A DNA stretch of 64,000 bases from Sediminimonas qiaohouensis DSM 21189. Its GTDB lineage: Bacteria > Pseudomonadota > Alphaproteobacteria > Rhodobacterales > Rhodobacteraceae. The notes under the pieces were generated by a model. The model did not search any database and was not told the origin of the DNA. It saw nothing but the letters and a program-made list of their open reading frames with translations. The position numbers and the translations under genes are program-made. This document shows, one piece after another, positions 21,723 through 30,198 of this stretch. Each line of letters begins with the position of its first letter. The stretch's first letter is position 1. The stretch spans positions 1 through 64,000 of the forward strand of contig NZ_AUIJ01000001.1 in NCBI RefSeq assembly GCF_000423645.1, given 5' to 3'.

Positions 21723-22514
21723 CTAGCCTGCCCCGCCCTGCCAACGCGGTTTGCGCTTGTCGAAAAAGGCGGCGATGCCTTCGGGCGCCTCGTCCCCGGT
21801 CCAGCACGCAGCCAGCTCGTCAATGGTGTGGCGCACGACCGCCTCGTCGATGCGCGGCCCCAACTCGCGCAAGAGCGCCTTGGCCCGCGCCACCGCCTCC
21901 GGCGCGCACTCCAGGTAGGGCGCGACCTCGGCCTCCACCGCCGCATCCAGGTCCTCGCCCGGCACCACCCGCGCCAGAAGGCCCAGATCGACCGCCTCGC
22001 CGGCACCGAACCGGCGGCCCGACATGAACACGCGGCGCGCCCGCGCCTCGCCCATGCGTGCGCAGACATAAGGCCCGATCGTCGCCGGGATCAGGCCCAG
22101 CCGGGTTTCCGTCAGCCCCATCAGAACCGCATCGCCCCCGATCGCGATGTCGCAAACGCTGGCCATGCCCACGCCGCCGCCAAAGGCATTGCCATGCACC
22201 CGGCCGATCAACGGCTTGGGCAGGGTGTTCAGCGCCTGAAGCATCCACGCCAGCTTGCCGGCCTCCTCGGCGCGCTGCGCCGGCTCCGCCGCCATCTGAT
22301 CGCGCATCCAGCCCAGATCGCCGCCCGCGCAAAAGCTTTTTCCGCGCGCGGCCAGAACCACCACGCGCACGGTGTCATCCGCGCCCAGATCCTGCGCCGC
22401 CTGCGTAATCTCGGCGATCATCCGTGCCGACAGCGCGTTGTGCTTGTCCGCCAGGTCCAGCCACAGGGTCGCCACGCCCCGGCTGTCCCTTTCGATGCTG
22501 ATCGTATCGCCCAT
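21723..22514 (-). CDS. liuC: Enoyl-CoA hydratase/isomerase family, probable methylglutaconyl-CoA hydratase
   Basis: A 263-residue crotonase-fold enzyme. The oxyanion-hole segments KSFCAGGDLGWM and GNAFGGGVGMASVCDIAI are intact, with the E/D pattern near LTETRLGLIPATIGPYV expected for a hydratase. In context its likely reaction is 3-methylglutaconyl-CoA to HMG-CoA, between the carboxylase and lyase of leucine degradation. ATG at 22514 has AGGAGG 5 nt upstream and is preferred over the ATG at 22517. It is the last gene of the cluster. Substrate is inferred from position. Confidence 0.85.
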   Translation of the reverse strand: MGDTISIERDSRGVATLWLDLADKHNALSARMIAEITQAAQDLGADDTVRVVVLAARGKSFCAGGDLGWMRDQMAAEPAQRAEEAGKLAWMLQALNTLPKPLIGRVHGNAFGGGVGMASVCDIAIGGDAVLMGLTETRLGLIPATIGPYVCARMGEARARRVFMSGRRFGAGEAVDLGLLARVVPGEDLDAAVEAEVAPYLECAPEAVARAKALLRELGPRIDEAVVRHTIDELAACWTGDEAPEGIAAFFDKRKPRWQGGAG

Positions 22515-22532
22515 CATCTCCTCCTCGCTACA

Positions 22533-22577
22533 AATTTCCTCAAAGGAAATTCATCCGAAATCTTTTCAAGATTTCGG
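22533..22577 (-). other. Two tandem mRNA hairpins in the HMG-CoA lyase to hydratase junction
   Basis: On the transcript strand, a 10-bp stem (22568-22577 with 22555-22564, loop GAA) contains the stop codon of the lyase gene. It is followed at once by an 8-bp AT-rich stem (22544-22551 with 22533-22540). Both lie just upstream of the AGGAGG of the next gene. Neither ends in a T-run. They are AT-rich islands in a GC-rich operon and probably affect RNA processing, stability or translation of the last gene. Confidence 0.6.
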
Positions 22578-23432
22578 CGCCTCACCACGCATCCCCCGCG
22601 CCATGTCGGCGGCTTGGCCCAAAACCTGCGCATCCAGCCCGGTGTCGTATCCCAGCTCGGACAAGCGCGCATGCACCGCCTCGGTCGCCACGTTGCCCGC
22701 CGCGCCGGGCGCATAGGGGCAACCGCCCAAGCCCCCGACCGCGGCATCGAACACCCGCAGCCCACGCGCAAGCGCCACCTCGATATTGTCCAGCGCCAGA
22801 CCGCTGGTGTCGTGGAAATGCCCCGCCAACCGCTCGGGCGCGATCACCTCCAGCACCTTGTCCAGCATCGCATCCACCTGCGCGGGCGTCGCCCGCCCGA
22901 TGGTGTCGCCAAGGCTGATCTCGTAGCACCCCATGGCGTCCAGCTCGGCCGCCACGCGCACCACCTGCGCCGGGTCCACCGCGCCATCATACGGGCACTC
23001 GCACACGCACGAGATATAACCGCGCACCGGCAGCCCCGCGCCGCGCGCCGCCTCGGCCACCGGGGCAAACCGCTCTAGCGACTCTGCGATGCTGGCGTTG
23101 ATATTGGCCCGGCTGAACCCTTCCGAGGCCGAGCCAAAGATCGCCACCTCGTCGGCCCGCGCCGCCATCGCGCGCTCCAGCCCCTTCATGTTAGGCGTCA
23201 GCGCCGCATAGGACACCCCCGGCGCGCGCCGTATTCCCGCCAGCACTTGGGCCGAATCCGCCATCTGCGGCACCCATTTGGGGCTGACGAAGCTGGCCAC
23301 CTCGATGCGCCGGAACCCTGCCCCGCTCAGGCAATCCACCAGCGCCACCTTGTCCGCCGTCGCGATTTCCCGCGCCTCGTTTTGCAACCCGTCGCGCGGG
23401 CCAACCTCGAATATCTCGACCTGTTCAGGCAT
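22566..23432 (-). CDS. liuE: Hydroxymethylglutaryl-CoA lyase
   Basis: A 288-residue TIM-barrel enzyme of the HMGL-like family that cleaves HMG-CoA to acetyl-CoA and acetoacetate, the last step of leucine breakdown. The N-terminal metal/substrate motif VGPRDGLQNE is present, and the active-site signature GGLGGCPYAPGAAGN carries the catalytic Cys. The ISLGDTIG and HFHDT metal-ligand motifs are also intact. Its start overlaps the 3' end of the glutathione S-transferase gene by 8 nt. Confidence 0.94.
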   Translation of the reverse strand: MPEQVEIFEVGPRDGLQNEAREIATADKVALVDCLSGAGFRRIEVASFVSPKWVPQMADSAQVLAGIRRAPGVSYAALTPNMKGLERAMAARADEVAIFGSASEGFSRANINASIAESLERFAPVAEAARGAGLPVRGYISCVCECPYDGAVDPAQVVRVAAELDAMGCYEISLGDTIGRATPAQVDAMLDKVLEVIAPERLAGHFHDTSGLALDNIEVALARGLRVFDAAVGGLGGCPYAPGAAGNVATEAVHARLSELGYDTGLDAQVLGQAADMARGMRGEAPKS

Positions 23433-24102
23433 CGCTCACCTCCCACGGGGCATAGAACGGCTGCGCATAAATCAGCTCGGACCCCGCATCGGGCAGCGCA
23501 TCGCGGAACGTGTCGCGCTCGGTGATCGCGCCGTACCACTTCTCCAGCTCCGGAAAATCATCCGTGCGGGCGAAATAGCGCGCCATGTATACCGCCTGCC
23601 CCACCGCGATGTCACAGGCCGAAAAGCCGCTGGTCAGCAGGTAGTCGCGGTTCTCCACCGGGGTGCTCAACCGCCCCTCGATCGCGGCATAGCACTTGCG
23701 CAGCCGCGCCGCCTCCAGCTTCATCACCGTCGGGCTGCGCATCGCGTCGTCGTACAGCACCACGTGCTGCTGCGTCAGGGCCGCAACGTGCTGGCTGATC
23801 GTTTCGGCGAAATGCAGCCACACCAGCCACGCCATGCGGTCCGGCTCTCCGGGCAGGCGGCCCAGCCCCCTCTCGGGGAACCGCTCGCACAGGTATTCCA
23901 TCATCGCGCCGCTCTCGAACATGCGCTCGCCGTCGATCTCCAGCGCGGGCACCCGCCCGGCGGGCGACAGGCTCAGGTACTCGGGAGCGCGCAGCGACTT
24001 GTCAAAGGCATGCACCGACAGGCGAAACTCGACCTCCAGCTCGTTGAGCAGCCACAAAACCCGCATCGAGCGGCTCTGCGGGCAATGATGCAACGTGATC
24101 AT
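23425..24102 (-). CDS. Glutathione S-transferase family protein
   Basis: A 225-residue cytosolic GST. The thioredoxin-like N-domain starts MITLHHCPQSRSMRVLWLL, with cis-Pro (GRVPALEIDG) and a glutathione-contact ESGAMMEYL. A helical C-domain follows with the N-capping FSACDIAVG motif. A start at 24102 follows AAGGAACGCCC and gives the normal GST N-terminus. It lies inside the leucine operon between liuD and liuE. A GST is not needed for the pathway, so it may remove electrophilic CoA intermediates such as unsaturated thioesters; that is inference. Confidence 0.88.
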   Translation of the reverse strand: MITLHHCPQSRSMRVLWLLNELEVEFRLSVHAFDKSLRAPEYLSLSPAGRVPALEIDGERMFESGAMMEYLCERFPERGLGRLPGEPDRMAWLVWLHFAETISQHVAALTQQHVVLYDDAMRSPTVMKLEAARLRKCYAAIEGRLSTPVENRDYLLTSGFSACDIAVGQAVYMARYFARTDDFPELEKWYGAITERDTFRDALPDAGSELIYAQPFYAPWEVSDA

Positions 24103-24148
24103 GGGCGTTCCTTTCGTTGTTGTCGTCGCGCGCAAGGGGCGCCGCCGC

Positions 24149-26104
24149 TCAGTCCGCCGGCGCCGCATCCTCGGCGGCCAGCCGGATCAGCGCCGCACCC
24201 GCCTCCACCTGCGTGCCTTCGCTTACCAGCACCTCTTCGATCACACCATCGCGGGCGGCGACAAGGGCATGCTCCATCTTCATCGCCTCCAGCACCGCCA
24301 GCCGATCGCCCGTGACCACCTTCTGCCCCGCGACGGCGCTGACGCTGCGCACCATGCCGGGCATCGGCGCCTCGATCACGTTGCCGTCGCCGTCGGCGCC
24401 CGCCGCGCGCTCCAGCAGATCAACGCGGCCAAAACGCTGACCATAGGCATCAAACACCGTCACCGCACCGGGCACCACCGCAAAAGGCGCGGCCGGCCGC
24501 CCGTCCAGCGTCCACTGCCCCGCCTGCCTGCGCGCCTCGACCTCGGTGCCATCCTCCAGCGTCACCACGTGCCGATGCGGCCCGTGCGCCCGGATCACCA
24601 GGCGCTGTTCCTCGTCGCGGTAGCGCAGCAATACCGCCCGCGCCAATGGCTGCCACAGGGCAAAGCCGGTCTCCTCACCCCGCGCCTCCCACAGGCCAGT
24701 GACCACCAGCGCCGCCTGCGCCCAATGCGCGGGCTCCGGCTCGGGCGCCGCCATCAGCGCGTCGATGTCGCGCCCGATCAGGCCGGTATCCACGTCGCCC
24801 GCGCTGAACCCTTCGTGCCACGCCAATGCGCCCAGGAACGACAGGTTGGTCACCGTGCCGGCCACCTCGCACTGCTCCAGCGCCTGCCGCAGCCGCGCCA
24901 GCGCGATCGCCCGCGTCGGCCCGTGCACGATCAGCTTGGCAATCATCGGGTCGTAAAACGGGCTGATCACATCGCCGCTGCGCACGCCGGTGTCGGCCCG
25001 CGCATTGCCCGGAAACGCCAAATGCTCCAGCGTGCCGGTCGCCGGCAAAAACCCCTTCGGCACATCCTCGGCATATAGCCGCGCTTCAAAGGCATGACCG
25101 CTGATCGACAGCTCTTCCTGCCCCATCGGCAACGCCTCGCCGGCGGCGACGCGCAATTGCCATTCCACCAGGTCAACGCCGGTGATCGCCTCGGTCACCG
25201 GATGTTCCACCTGCAGGCGGGTGTTCATCTCCATGAACCAGAACCGGTCGGGTCGCAGCCCCTCGCTGGCATCCACGATGAACTCCACCGTGCCCGCCCC
25301 GCTATAGCCGATCGCCTCGGCCGCGCGCACCGCCGCCTGCCCCATCGCGGCGCGCATTTCCTCGGTCATGCCGGGCGCGGGGGCCTCCTCGATCACCTTC
25401 TGGTGGCGCCGCTGAAGCGAACAGTCCCGCTCGAACAGATGCACCGCGCGGGCGCCGTCGCCGAAAACCTGCACCTCGATATGGCGCGGCTTGGTGATGA
25501 ATTTCTCCACCAGAACATCGGAATTGCCGAACGCCGTCGCCGCCTCCGACCGCGCCGAGGCCAGCGCATCGGCAAAATCGCCCGCCGCCTCGACCAGGCG
25601 CATCCCCTTGCCGCCGCCGCCCGCCACGGCCTTGATCAACACCGGGTACCCGATCTCGCCCGCGTTCGCCGCCAATGTCGCGTCGTCCTGATCGGCCCCA
25701 TGATAGCCAGGCACCACTGGCACGCCGGCCTCCTCCATCAGCTTCTTCGCGGCATCCTTGAGACCCATCGCCCGGATCGCCCCCGCCGATGGCCCGATGA
25801 ATGTCAGGCCCGCCGCCTCGACCGCGGCCACGAAATCGGGGTTCTCGGACAGAAACCCATAGCCAGGATGGATCGCCTGCGCGCCGGTCCGCCGCGCCAG
25901 ATCGATCAGCAGATCCCCCTTGAGATAACTCTCGCCCGGCGGCGGCGGCCCGATCGGAAACGCCTCGTCGGCCATCGCGACATGGCGCGCGCCCGCGTCT
26001 GCCTCGGAAAACACCGCCACCGTGCGCACACCCATGGCACGCGCGCTCTCGATCACCCGGCAGGCGATCTCGCCTCGGTTGGCAATCAGGATCTTGTCGA
26101 ACAT
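24149..26104 (-). CDS. liuD: 3-Methylcrotonyl-CoA carboxylase, biotin-containing alpha subunit
   Basis: A 651-residue protein with, in order, biotin carboxylase N-domain (MFDKILIANRGEIACRVI), ATP-grasp domain with the glycine-rich loop KAVAGGGGKGMR, biotin carboxylase C-domain, a linker, and a C-terminal biotinyl domain with EAMKMEH (biotinyl Lys about residue 609). It carboxylates biotin for transfer to 3-methylcrotonyl-CoA by the beta subunit. ATG at 26104 follows GGGAG and is the canonical start. BirA at 3412-4161 is a likely modifying enzyme. Propionyl- or geranyl-CoA carboxylase is possible but less likely in this context. Confidence 0.93.
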   Translation of the reverse strand: MFDKILIANRGEIACRVIESARAMGVRTVAVFSEADAGARHVAMADEAFPIGPPPPGESYLKGDLLIDLARRTGAQAIHPGYGFLSENPDFVAAVEAAGLTFIGPSAGAIRAMGLKDAAKKLMEEAGVPVVPGYHGADQDDATLAANAGEIGYPVLIKAVAGGGGKGMRLVEAAGDFADALASARSEAATAFGNSDVLVEKFITKPRHIEVQVFGDGARAVHLFERDCSLQRRHQKVIEEAPAPGMTEEMRAAMGQAAVRAAEAIGYSGAGTVEFIVDASEGLRPDRFWFMEMNTRLQVEHPVTEAITGVDLVEWQLRVAAGEALPMGQEELSISGHAFEARLYAEDVPKGFLPATGTLEHLAFPGNARADTGVRSGDVISPFYDPMIAKLIVHGPTRAIALARLRQALEQCEVAGTVTNLSFLGALAWHEGFSAGDVDTGLIGRDIDALMAAPEPEPAHWAQAALVVTGLWEARGEETGFALWQPLARAVLLRYRDEEQRLVIRAHGPHRHVVTLEDGTEVEARRQAGQWTLDGRPAAPFAVVPGAVTVFDAYGQRFGRVDLLERAAGADGDGNVIEAPMPGMVRSVSAVAGQKVVTGDRLAVLEAMKMEHALVAARDGVIEEVLVSEGTQVEAGAALIRLAAEDAAPAD

Positions 26105-26137
26105 CCGTTTTCTCCCAACAAGGCGCATCGGCCTTGC

Positions 26138-26169
26138 TTCATCTTGCCCAAAATACTCCCGCCGGAGGC
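26138..26169 (+). repeat. 32-nt interspersed repeat, copy 3
   Basis: In the 133-nt gap between the carboxylase alpha and beta genes. It differs from copy 1 (4174-4205) at one base of the A-rich centre and has the same orientation. Confidence 0.8.
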
Positions 26170-26237
26170 TCCCACGCCCGCATCGCGCGCCTTCGCCGGA
26201 TCATGCCCGAACCGCACCCGTCGCGGCCCGAACGCCA

Positions 26238-27842
26238 TCACATCCGGAACACGCCGAAGCGCGTTTCCTCGATCGGCGCATTCAGCGCCGCCGACAGCGA
26301 CAGCGCCAGCACGTCGCGGCTCTTGCGCGGATCGATCACGCCATCATCCCACAGCCGCGCACTGGCATAGAGCGGATGCGATTGCCGCTCGAACATCTCG
26401 ATCGTGGGGCGTTTGAAGGCGTCCTCGTCCTCGGTACTCCACTCTTCCCCGGCGCGCTCCATCGCATCGCGCTTGACCGTGGCCAGCACGCCGGCCGCCT
26501 GTTCGCCCCCCATGACCGAGATCCGCGCATTCGGCCATGACCACATGAAGCGCGGGCTATAAGCCCTTCCACTCATGCCATAATTCCCCGCACCGAACGA
26601 GCCGCCGACGACCATGGTGACCTTCGGAACCTTCGTCGTCGCCACCGCCGTCACCATTTTGGCACCGTGCCGCGCGATGCCCTCGTTCTCATAGCGGCGC
26701 CCCACCATGAAGCCGGTGATGTTCTGCAAGAACACCAGCGGTATGTTGCGATGACTGCACAGCTCCACGAAATGCGCGCCCTTCTGCGCGGCCTCGGAAA
26801 ACAGCACGCCATTGTTGGCCACGATGCCCACCGGGCACCCCTTGAGATGGGCAAACCCGGTCACCAGCGTCTCGCCAAAGCGCGGCTTGAACTCGTCGAA
26901 ATACGAGCCATCCACCACCCGCGCGATCACCTCGCGGATGTCATATGGCGTGCGCAGGTCCGCGGGCACGATCCCGGGGATCTCGGCCGGGTCATAGGCG
27001 GGCTCCTGCGGCGTGGCCCATTGCACCGTATCGGGCCGACCCCGGTTGAGCCCGGCCACCGCCCGCCGCGCCAGCGCCAGCGCGTGCGCGTCGTCCTCGG
27101 CCAGGTAATCGGCCACGCCCGACAGGCGCGTGTGCACGTCGCCGCCGCCCAGGTCCTCGGCGCTGACCACCTCGCCCGTCGCCGCCTTCACCAGCGGCGG
27201 ACCGGCCAGGAAAATCGTGCCCTGTTCGCGCACGATGATGGTGACATCCGACATCGCCGGCACATAAGCGCCCCCCGCCGTGCACGATCCCATGACCACC
27301 GCGATCTGCGCGATGCCCTTGGCCGACATGTTCGCCTGGTTGTAAAAGATGCGCCCGAAATGGTCGCGATCGGGGAAAACCTCGTCCTGGTTGGGCAGGT
27401 TGGCGCCGCCCGAGTCGACCAGGTAGATGCAGGGAAGGTGGTTTTCCTCGGCAATCTCCTGCGCGCGCAGATGCTTCTTGACGGTCATCGGGTAATAGGT
27501 GCCGCCCTTCACGGTGGCGTCGTTGCACACGACCATCACCTCCTGGCCCTGCACCCGCCCGATCCCGGCGATCAGGCCCGCGCACGGCGCGGCGCCGTCA
27601 TACATGCCATGCGCCGCCGTCGCGCCCACTTCCAAAAACGGGCTGCCCGCGTCCAGAAGGTTCGCCACCCGTTCGCGCGGTGGCATTTTCCCGCGCGAGA
27701 CATGGCGCGCGCGGGCCTTTTCGCCGCCGCCCTCGGCGGCCTTGGCGGCGGCCTCCTCGATGATGCGCAGGGCGTCCATGTGGCCGGCCATGTTGGCCTG
27801 GAACGCCTCTGAGGACGGGATTGCGTTGGATGTCAGCTTCAT
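26238..27842 (-). CDS. liuB: 3-Methylcrotonyl-CoA carboxylase, carboxyltransferase beta subunit
   Basis: A 534-residue acyl-CoA carboxyltransferase with two crotonase-like halves. The motifs [43 protein letters not shown] and [11 protein letters not shown] are typical of methylcrotonyl-CoA carboxylase rather than propionyl-CoA carboxylase. It accepts carboxybiotin from LiuD. The start overlaps the acyl-CoA synthetase stop by 4 nt. Confidence 0.94.
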   Translation of the reverse strand: MKLTSNAIPSSEAFQANMAGHMDALRIIEEAAAKAAEGGGEKARARHVSRGKMPPRERVANLLDAGSPFLEVGATAAHGMYDGAAPCAGLIAGIGRVQGQEVMVVCNDATVKGGTYYPMTVKKHLRAQEIAEENHLPCIYLVDSGGANLPNQDEVFPDRDHFGRIFYNQANMSAKGIAQIAVVMGSCTAGGAYVPAMSDVTIIVREQGTIFLAGPPLVKAATGEVVSAEDLGGGDVHTRLSGVADYLAEDDAHALALARRAVAGLNRGRPDTVQWATPQEPAYDPAEIPGIVPADLRTPYDIREVIARVVDGSYFDEFKPRFGETLVTGFAHLKGCPVGIVANNGVLFSEAAQKGAHFVELCSHRNIPLVFLQNITGFMVGRRYENEGIARHGAKMVTAVATTKVPKVTMVVGGSFGAGNYGMSGRAYSPRFMWSWPNARISVMGGEQAAGVLATVKRDAMERAGEEWSTEDEDAFKRPTIEMFERQSHPLYASARLWDDGVIDPRKSRDVLALSLSAALNAPIEETRFGVFRM

Positions 27843-29404
27843 GTGTGCGTCTCCGTCTCGGCCGCCGCGCGGCGCTTCAGTTCTTTGCGAATTACCTTGC
27901 CCGTCACGGTCATGGGCAGGGCATCAAGAAACTCTATTTCTCTTGGATATGAATACCTTGCGAGGCGTTCTTTAACAAAGTCCGACAGCTCGCCTTCAAC
28001 CTCGACGCTTGGCGCAAAACCCGCCTTCAGGACCACGTAGGCCTTGACGATCTCGCCACGCAGCGGGTCGGGCTTGCCGACAACCCCCGCCGTCGCCACC
28101 GCCGGGTGGCGCAGCAGGCAGTCCTCGATCTCGGCCGGGCCGATGCGGTAGCCGGCGCTGCTGATCACGTCATCCTCGCGCCCGATAAACCGCAGGTACT
28201 CGCCCTCCCACTGCCCCCGGTCGCCGGTCAGCATCCAATCGCCCCGGAACTTCTCGGCGGTCTGGTCGGGCTTGTTCCAGTATTCCAGCATCATCGAACG
28301 CGCGCCGCGCCGGATGGCCACGTCACCCTCGCCCTCAGACGCGGAGCCGGCCTCATCAATCACCCCGATCTCGAACCCCGGCACCGCCCGCCCGATGCAG
28401 CCCGGGCGCGGTGGGAACAGGGCCGCGCAAGAGCTGGCGACCATGTTGCATTCGGTCTGCCCGTAGAACTCGTTGATGGTCAGGCCAAACGCTTTCCGCC
28501 CCCAATCCAGTATCTCCGCGCCCAGTGGCTCGCCCCCAGAAGCGACCGACCGCAAGCCGGGCACCCTGGCATCCGCTGCCTTCAGCATTCGCAACGCGGT
28601 TGGTGGAAAAAATATATTCCTTACATTGCCTTGCGAGATGATTTTCATGCACTCGTCAGGGCTGAATTTGTCCATCCGCGCAGCCACTACCGGCACGCCC
28701 AGGACCAGCCCCGGCATCAGCACGTCAAACAGCCCCCCGATCCACGCCCAATCGGCGGGCGTCCACAGGCAATCGCCCTCCTGACCTAGGAAATCATGGC
28801 TCACCTCCACGCCCGGCAGATGCCCGGCCAGAACCCTGTGCCCATGCAGCGCGCCCTTGGGCGCCCCCGTGGTGCCCGATGTGTAGATCAGCACCGCAGG
28901 ATCATCCGGCCCGGTTTGTGCCGTGGCAAGCGGCGCCTCGTCCAGCGTCAGCGTCTCGGGAACCACCATTTGCACGTCGATACCCGACAGAAGATCGCAC
29001 CCCTCGGCATCCGTCACGACAACCTTTGCCCCCGCATCCCCAATCCGCGAGGTTAGCGCATCATGCATGAAGAGCTTGAACAAAGGTATTGAAATTGCAC
29101 CGATTTTCCATATCGCGATATGGGCGGCGGCGGTCCATGCCCCCTGGCTGCGCAGAACGCCCACCCGGTCGCCCACTGTTACGCCCCGCGCCATCAGGTC
29201 CCGCGCCAGCCCGTCCGCCATGCCCTGCAGCCGCGCATAGCTCACGTCGACCCGCGCCTGCCCCGTCATGTCGATGATCGCAACCCGATCGGGCGCCGTT
29301 ACTGCCCAGTCGTCGCACACCTGCGCGGCCATGTTCATTCGCGCAGGCAGCGGCTCCGCTACGCGCCGGCGCAGTGCATCCATCCGCTGTTCCGGGCTCA
29401 GCAT
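27839..29404 (-). CDS. AMP-dependent acyl-CoA synthetase
   Basis: A 521-residue adenylate-forming enzyme. The phosphate loop [16 protein letters not shown], the FYGQTECN A5 motif, TGDRG (A7) and the C-terminal lysine motif [14 protein letters not shown] are complete, so it should be active. In this operon it probably activates isovalerate or a related short or branched acid to its CoA ester; the substrate cannot be read from sequence. ATG at 29404 follows GGGAGGT. Three short stretches (about 27925-27985, 28590-28655 and 29070-29115) use AT-rich rare codons (AGG, AGA, ATA, TCA) in an otherwise GC-rich gene. Confidence 0.9.
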   Translation of the reverse strand: MLSPEQRMDALRRRVAEPLPARMNMAAQVCDDWAVTAPDRVAIIDMTGQARVDVSYARLQGMADGLARDLMARGVTVGDRVGVLRSQGAWTAAAHIAIWKIGAISIPLFKLFMHDALTSRIGDAGAKVVVTDAEGCDLLSGIDVQMVVPETLTLDEAPLATAQTGPDDPAVLIYTSGTTGAPKGALHGHRVLAGHLPGVEVSHDFLGQEGDCLWTPADWAWIGGLFDVLMPGLVLGVPVVAARMDKFSPDECMKIISQGNVRNIFFPPTALRMLKAADARVPGLRSVASGGEPLGAEILDWGRKAFGLTINEFYGQTECNMVASSCAALFPPRPGCIGRAVPGFEIGVIDEAGSASEGEGDVAIRRGARSMMLEYWNKPDQTAEKFRGDWMLTGDRGQWEGEYLRFIGREDDVISSAGYRIGPAEIEDCLLRHPAVATAGVVGKPDPLRGEIVKAYVVLKAGFAPSVEVEGELSDFVKERLARYSYPREIEFLDALPMTVTGKVIRKELKRRAAAETETHT

Positions 29405-29445
29405 GCGGCACCTCCCGCCGCTGCCTGCGGCGCTGCGCCGCAACA

Positions 29446-29463
29446 AGATCGGACCCGATCTTG
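29446..29463. promoter_or_regulatory. Palindrome AAGATCGG-AC-CCGATCTT, candidate operator
   Basis: An 8-bp perfect inverted repeat with a 2-nt spacer lies between the acyl-CoA synthetase (minus) and ompW (plus), and adjoins the FNR box. It is about 42 nt upstream of the synthetase start and could be an operator for the catabolic operon. The binding protein is unknown, and no regulator gene lies next to it. Confidence 0.35.
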
Positions 29464-29475
29464 ATGCAGATCAAG
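29462..29475. promoter_or_regulatory. FNR/FnrL box (TTGAT-GCAG-ATCAA)
   Basis: A perfect match to the FNR-type half-site consensus TTGAT-N4-ATCAA, centred about 64 nt upstream of the ompW start. FnrL activates low-oxygen genes in Rhodobacteraceae, and ompW is FNR-controlled in enterobacteria. The box is symmetric and could also act on the minus-strand acyl-CoA synthetase promoter. Confidence 0.8.
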
Positions 29476-29532
29476 GTAGGCACCTGAAATCAGGGCGCAA
29501 ACCTCTCTCACGTCATAGTGAAAGGGATAAAA

Positions 29533-30135
29533 ATGAAACGTAAGACAACGGCCCTGGCCACCGTTTGCGCAGTGCTCCTCGGCAGCGGCGCCGCGATGGC
29601 TCAATCCGCCGGCGAATACACCCTCGGGGTGGGGTTCGGGAACGTCAACCCGAAGTCCAACAACGGCACGCTTGCTGGTGGGGCGACAACGATCGACGAC
29701 AACACACAGCTTACCCTCACAGCGGAATATTTCATCCGCGACAATCTCGGGATCGAGCTGCTGGCGGCGACGCCCTTCAAGCACAATATCACCATTGCCG
29801 GCGTTGGCACCGCCACGACCAAGCACCTGCCGCCCACGCTGTCGCTTCAATATCACTTTGCAAATGGCGGAAATATAACGCCTTTTGTCGGCGCGGGCAT
29901 CAACTACACCACCTTCTTTGACGAGAAGACCACGCTTGGCAACCTCAAGATCGAGGACTCCTTCGGCCTTGCCGTCAATGTCGGCCTGGACTTCAAGATC
30001 AGTGATCGCGGCGCGATCCGTGCCAATGTCCGTTGGATGGATATCGATTCCGATGTCAAGTTGGGCGGCACCAAGATCGGCACGACCCACATCGATCCGG
30101 TGGTCGCCGGCCTGTCCTACGTGCACCGCTTCTGA
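29533..30135 (+). CDS. ompW: OmpW family outer-membrane protein
   Basis: A 200-residue protein with a signal peptide (MKRKTTALATVCAVLL, cleavage probably after AMA) and an eight-strand beta-barrel pattern. OmpW markers are GEYTLGVGFGNVNPKSNNG, YFIRDNLGIELLAATPFKHNI, THLPPTLSLQYHF-like KHLPPTLSLQYHF, and VDPVVAGLSYVHRF-like C-terminus ending in Phe, needed for outer-membrane insertion. AAAGGG lies 6 nt before the ATG at 29533. Members form narrow hydrophobic channels. It is on its own between two minus-strand parts of the leucine cluster, with an FNR box upstream and a terminator at 30161-30186. Confidence 0.93.
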   Translation: MKRKTTALATVCAVLLGSGAAMAQSAGEYTLGVGFGNVNPKSNNGTLAGGATTIDDNTQLTLTAEYFIRDNLGIELLAATPFKHNITIAGVGTATTKHLPPTLSLQYHFANGGNITPFVGAGINYTTFFDEKTTLGNLKIEDSFGLAVNVGLDFKISDRGAIRANVRWMDIDSDVKLGGTKIGTTHIDPVVAGLSYVHRF

Positions 30136-30160
30136 CATCTGTCACCCTTTGATTGCAGAC

Positions 30161-30186
30161 AGGGCGCGCCGATCATGGCGCGCCCT
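30161..30186. terminator. Terminator between ompW and isovaleryl-CoA dehydrogenase
   Basis: A perfect 10-bp stem AGGGCGCGCC/GGCGCGCCCT closes a GATCAT loop in the convergent gap. T-content after the stem is modest (CTTCC on plus, GTCTG on minus), so efficiency is uncertain. Confidence 0.65.
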
Positions 30187-30198
30187 CTTCCGTTGCCA

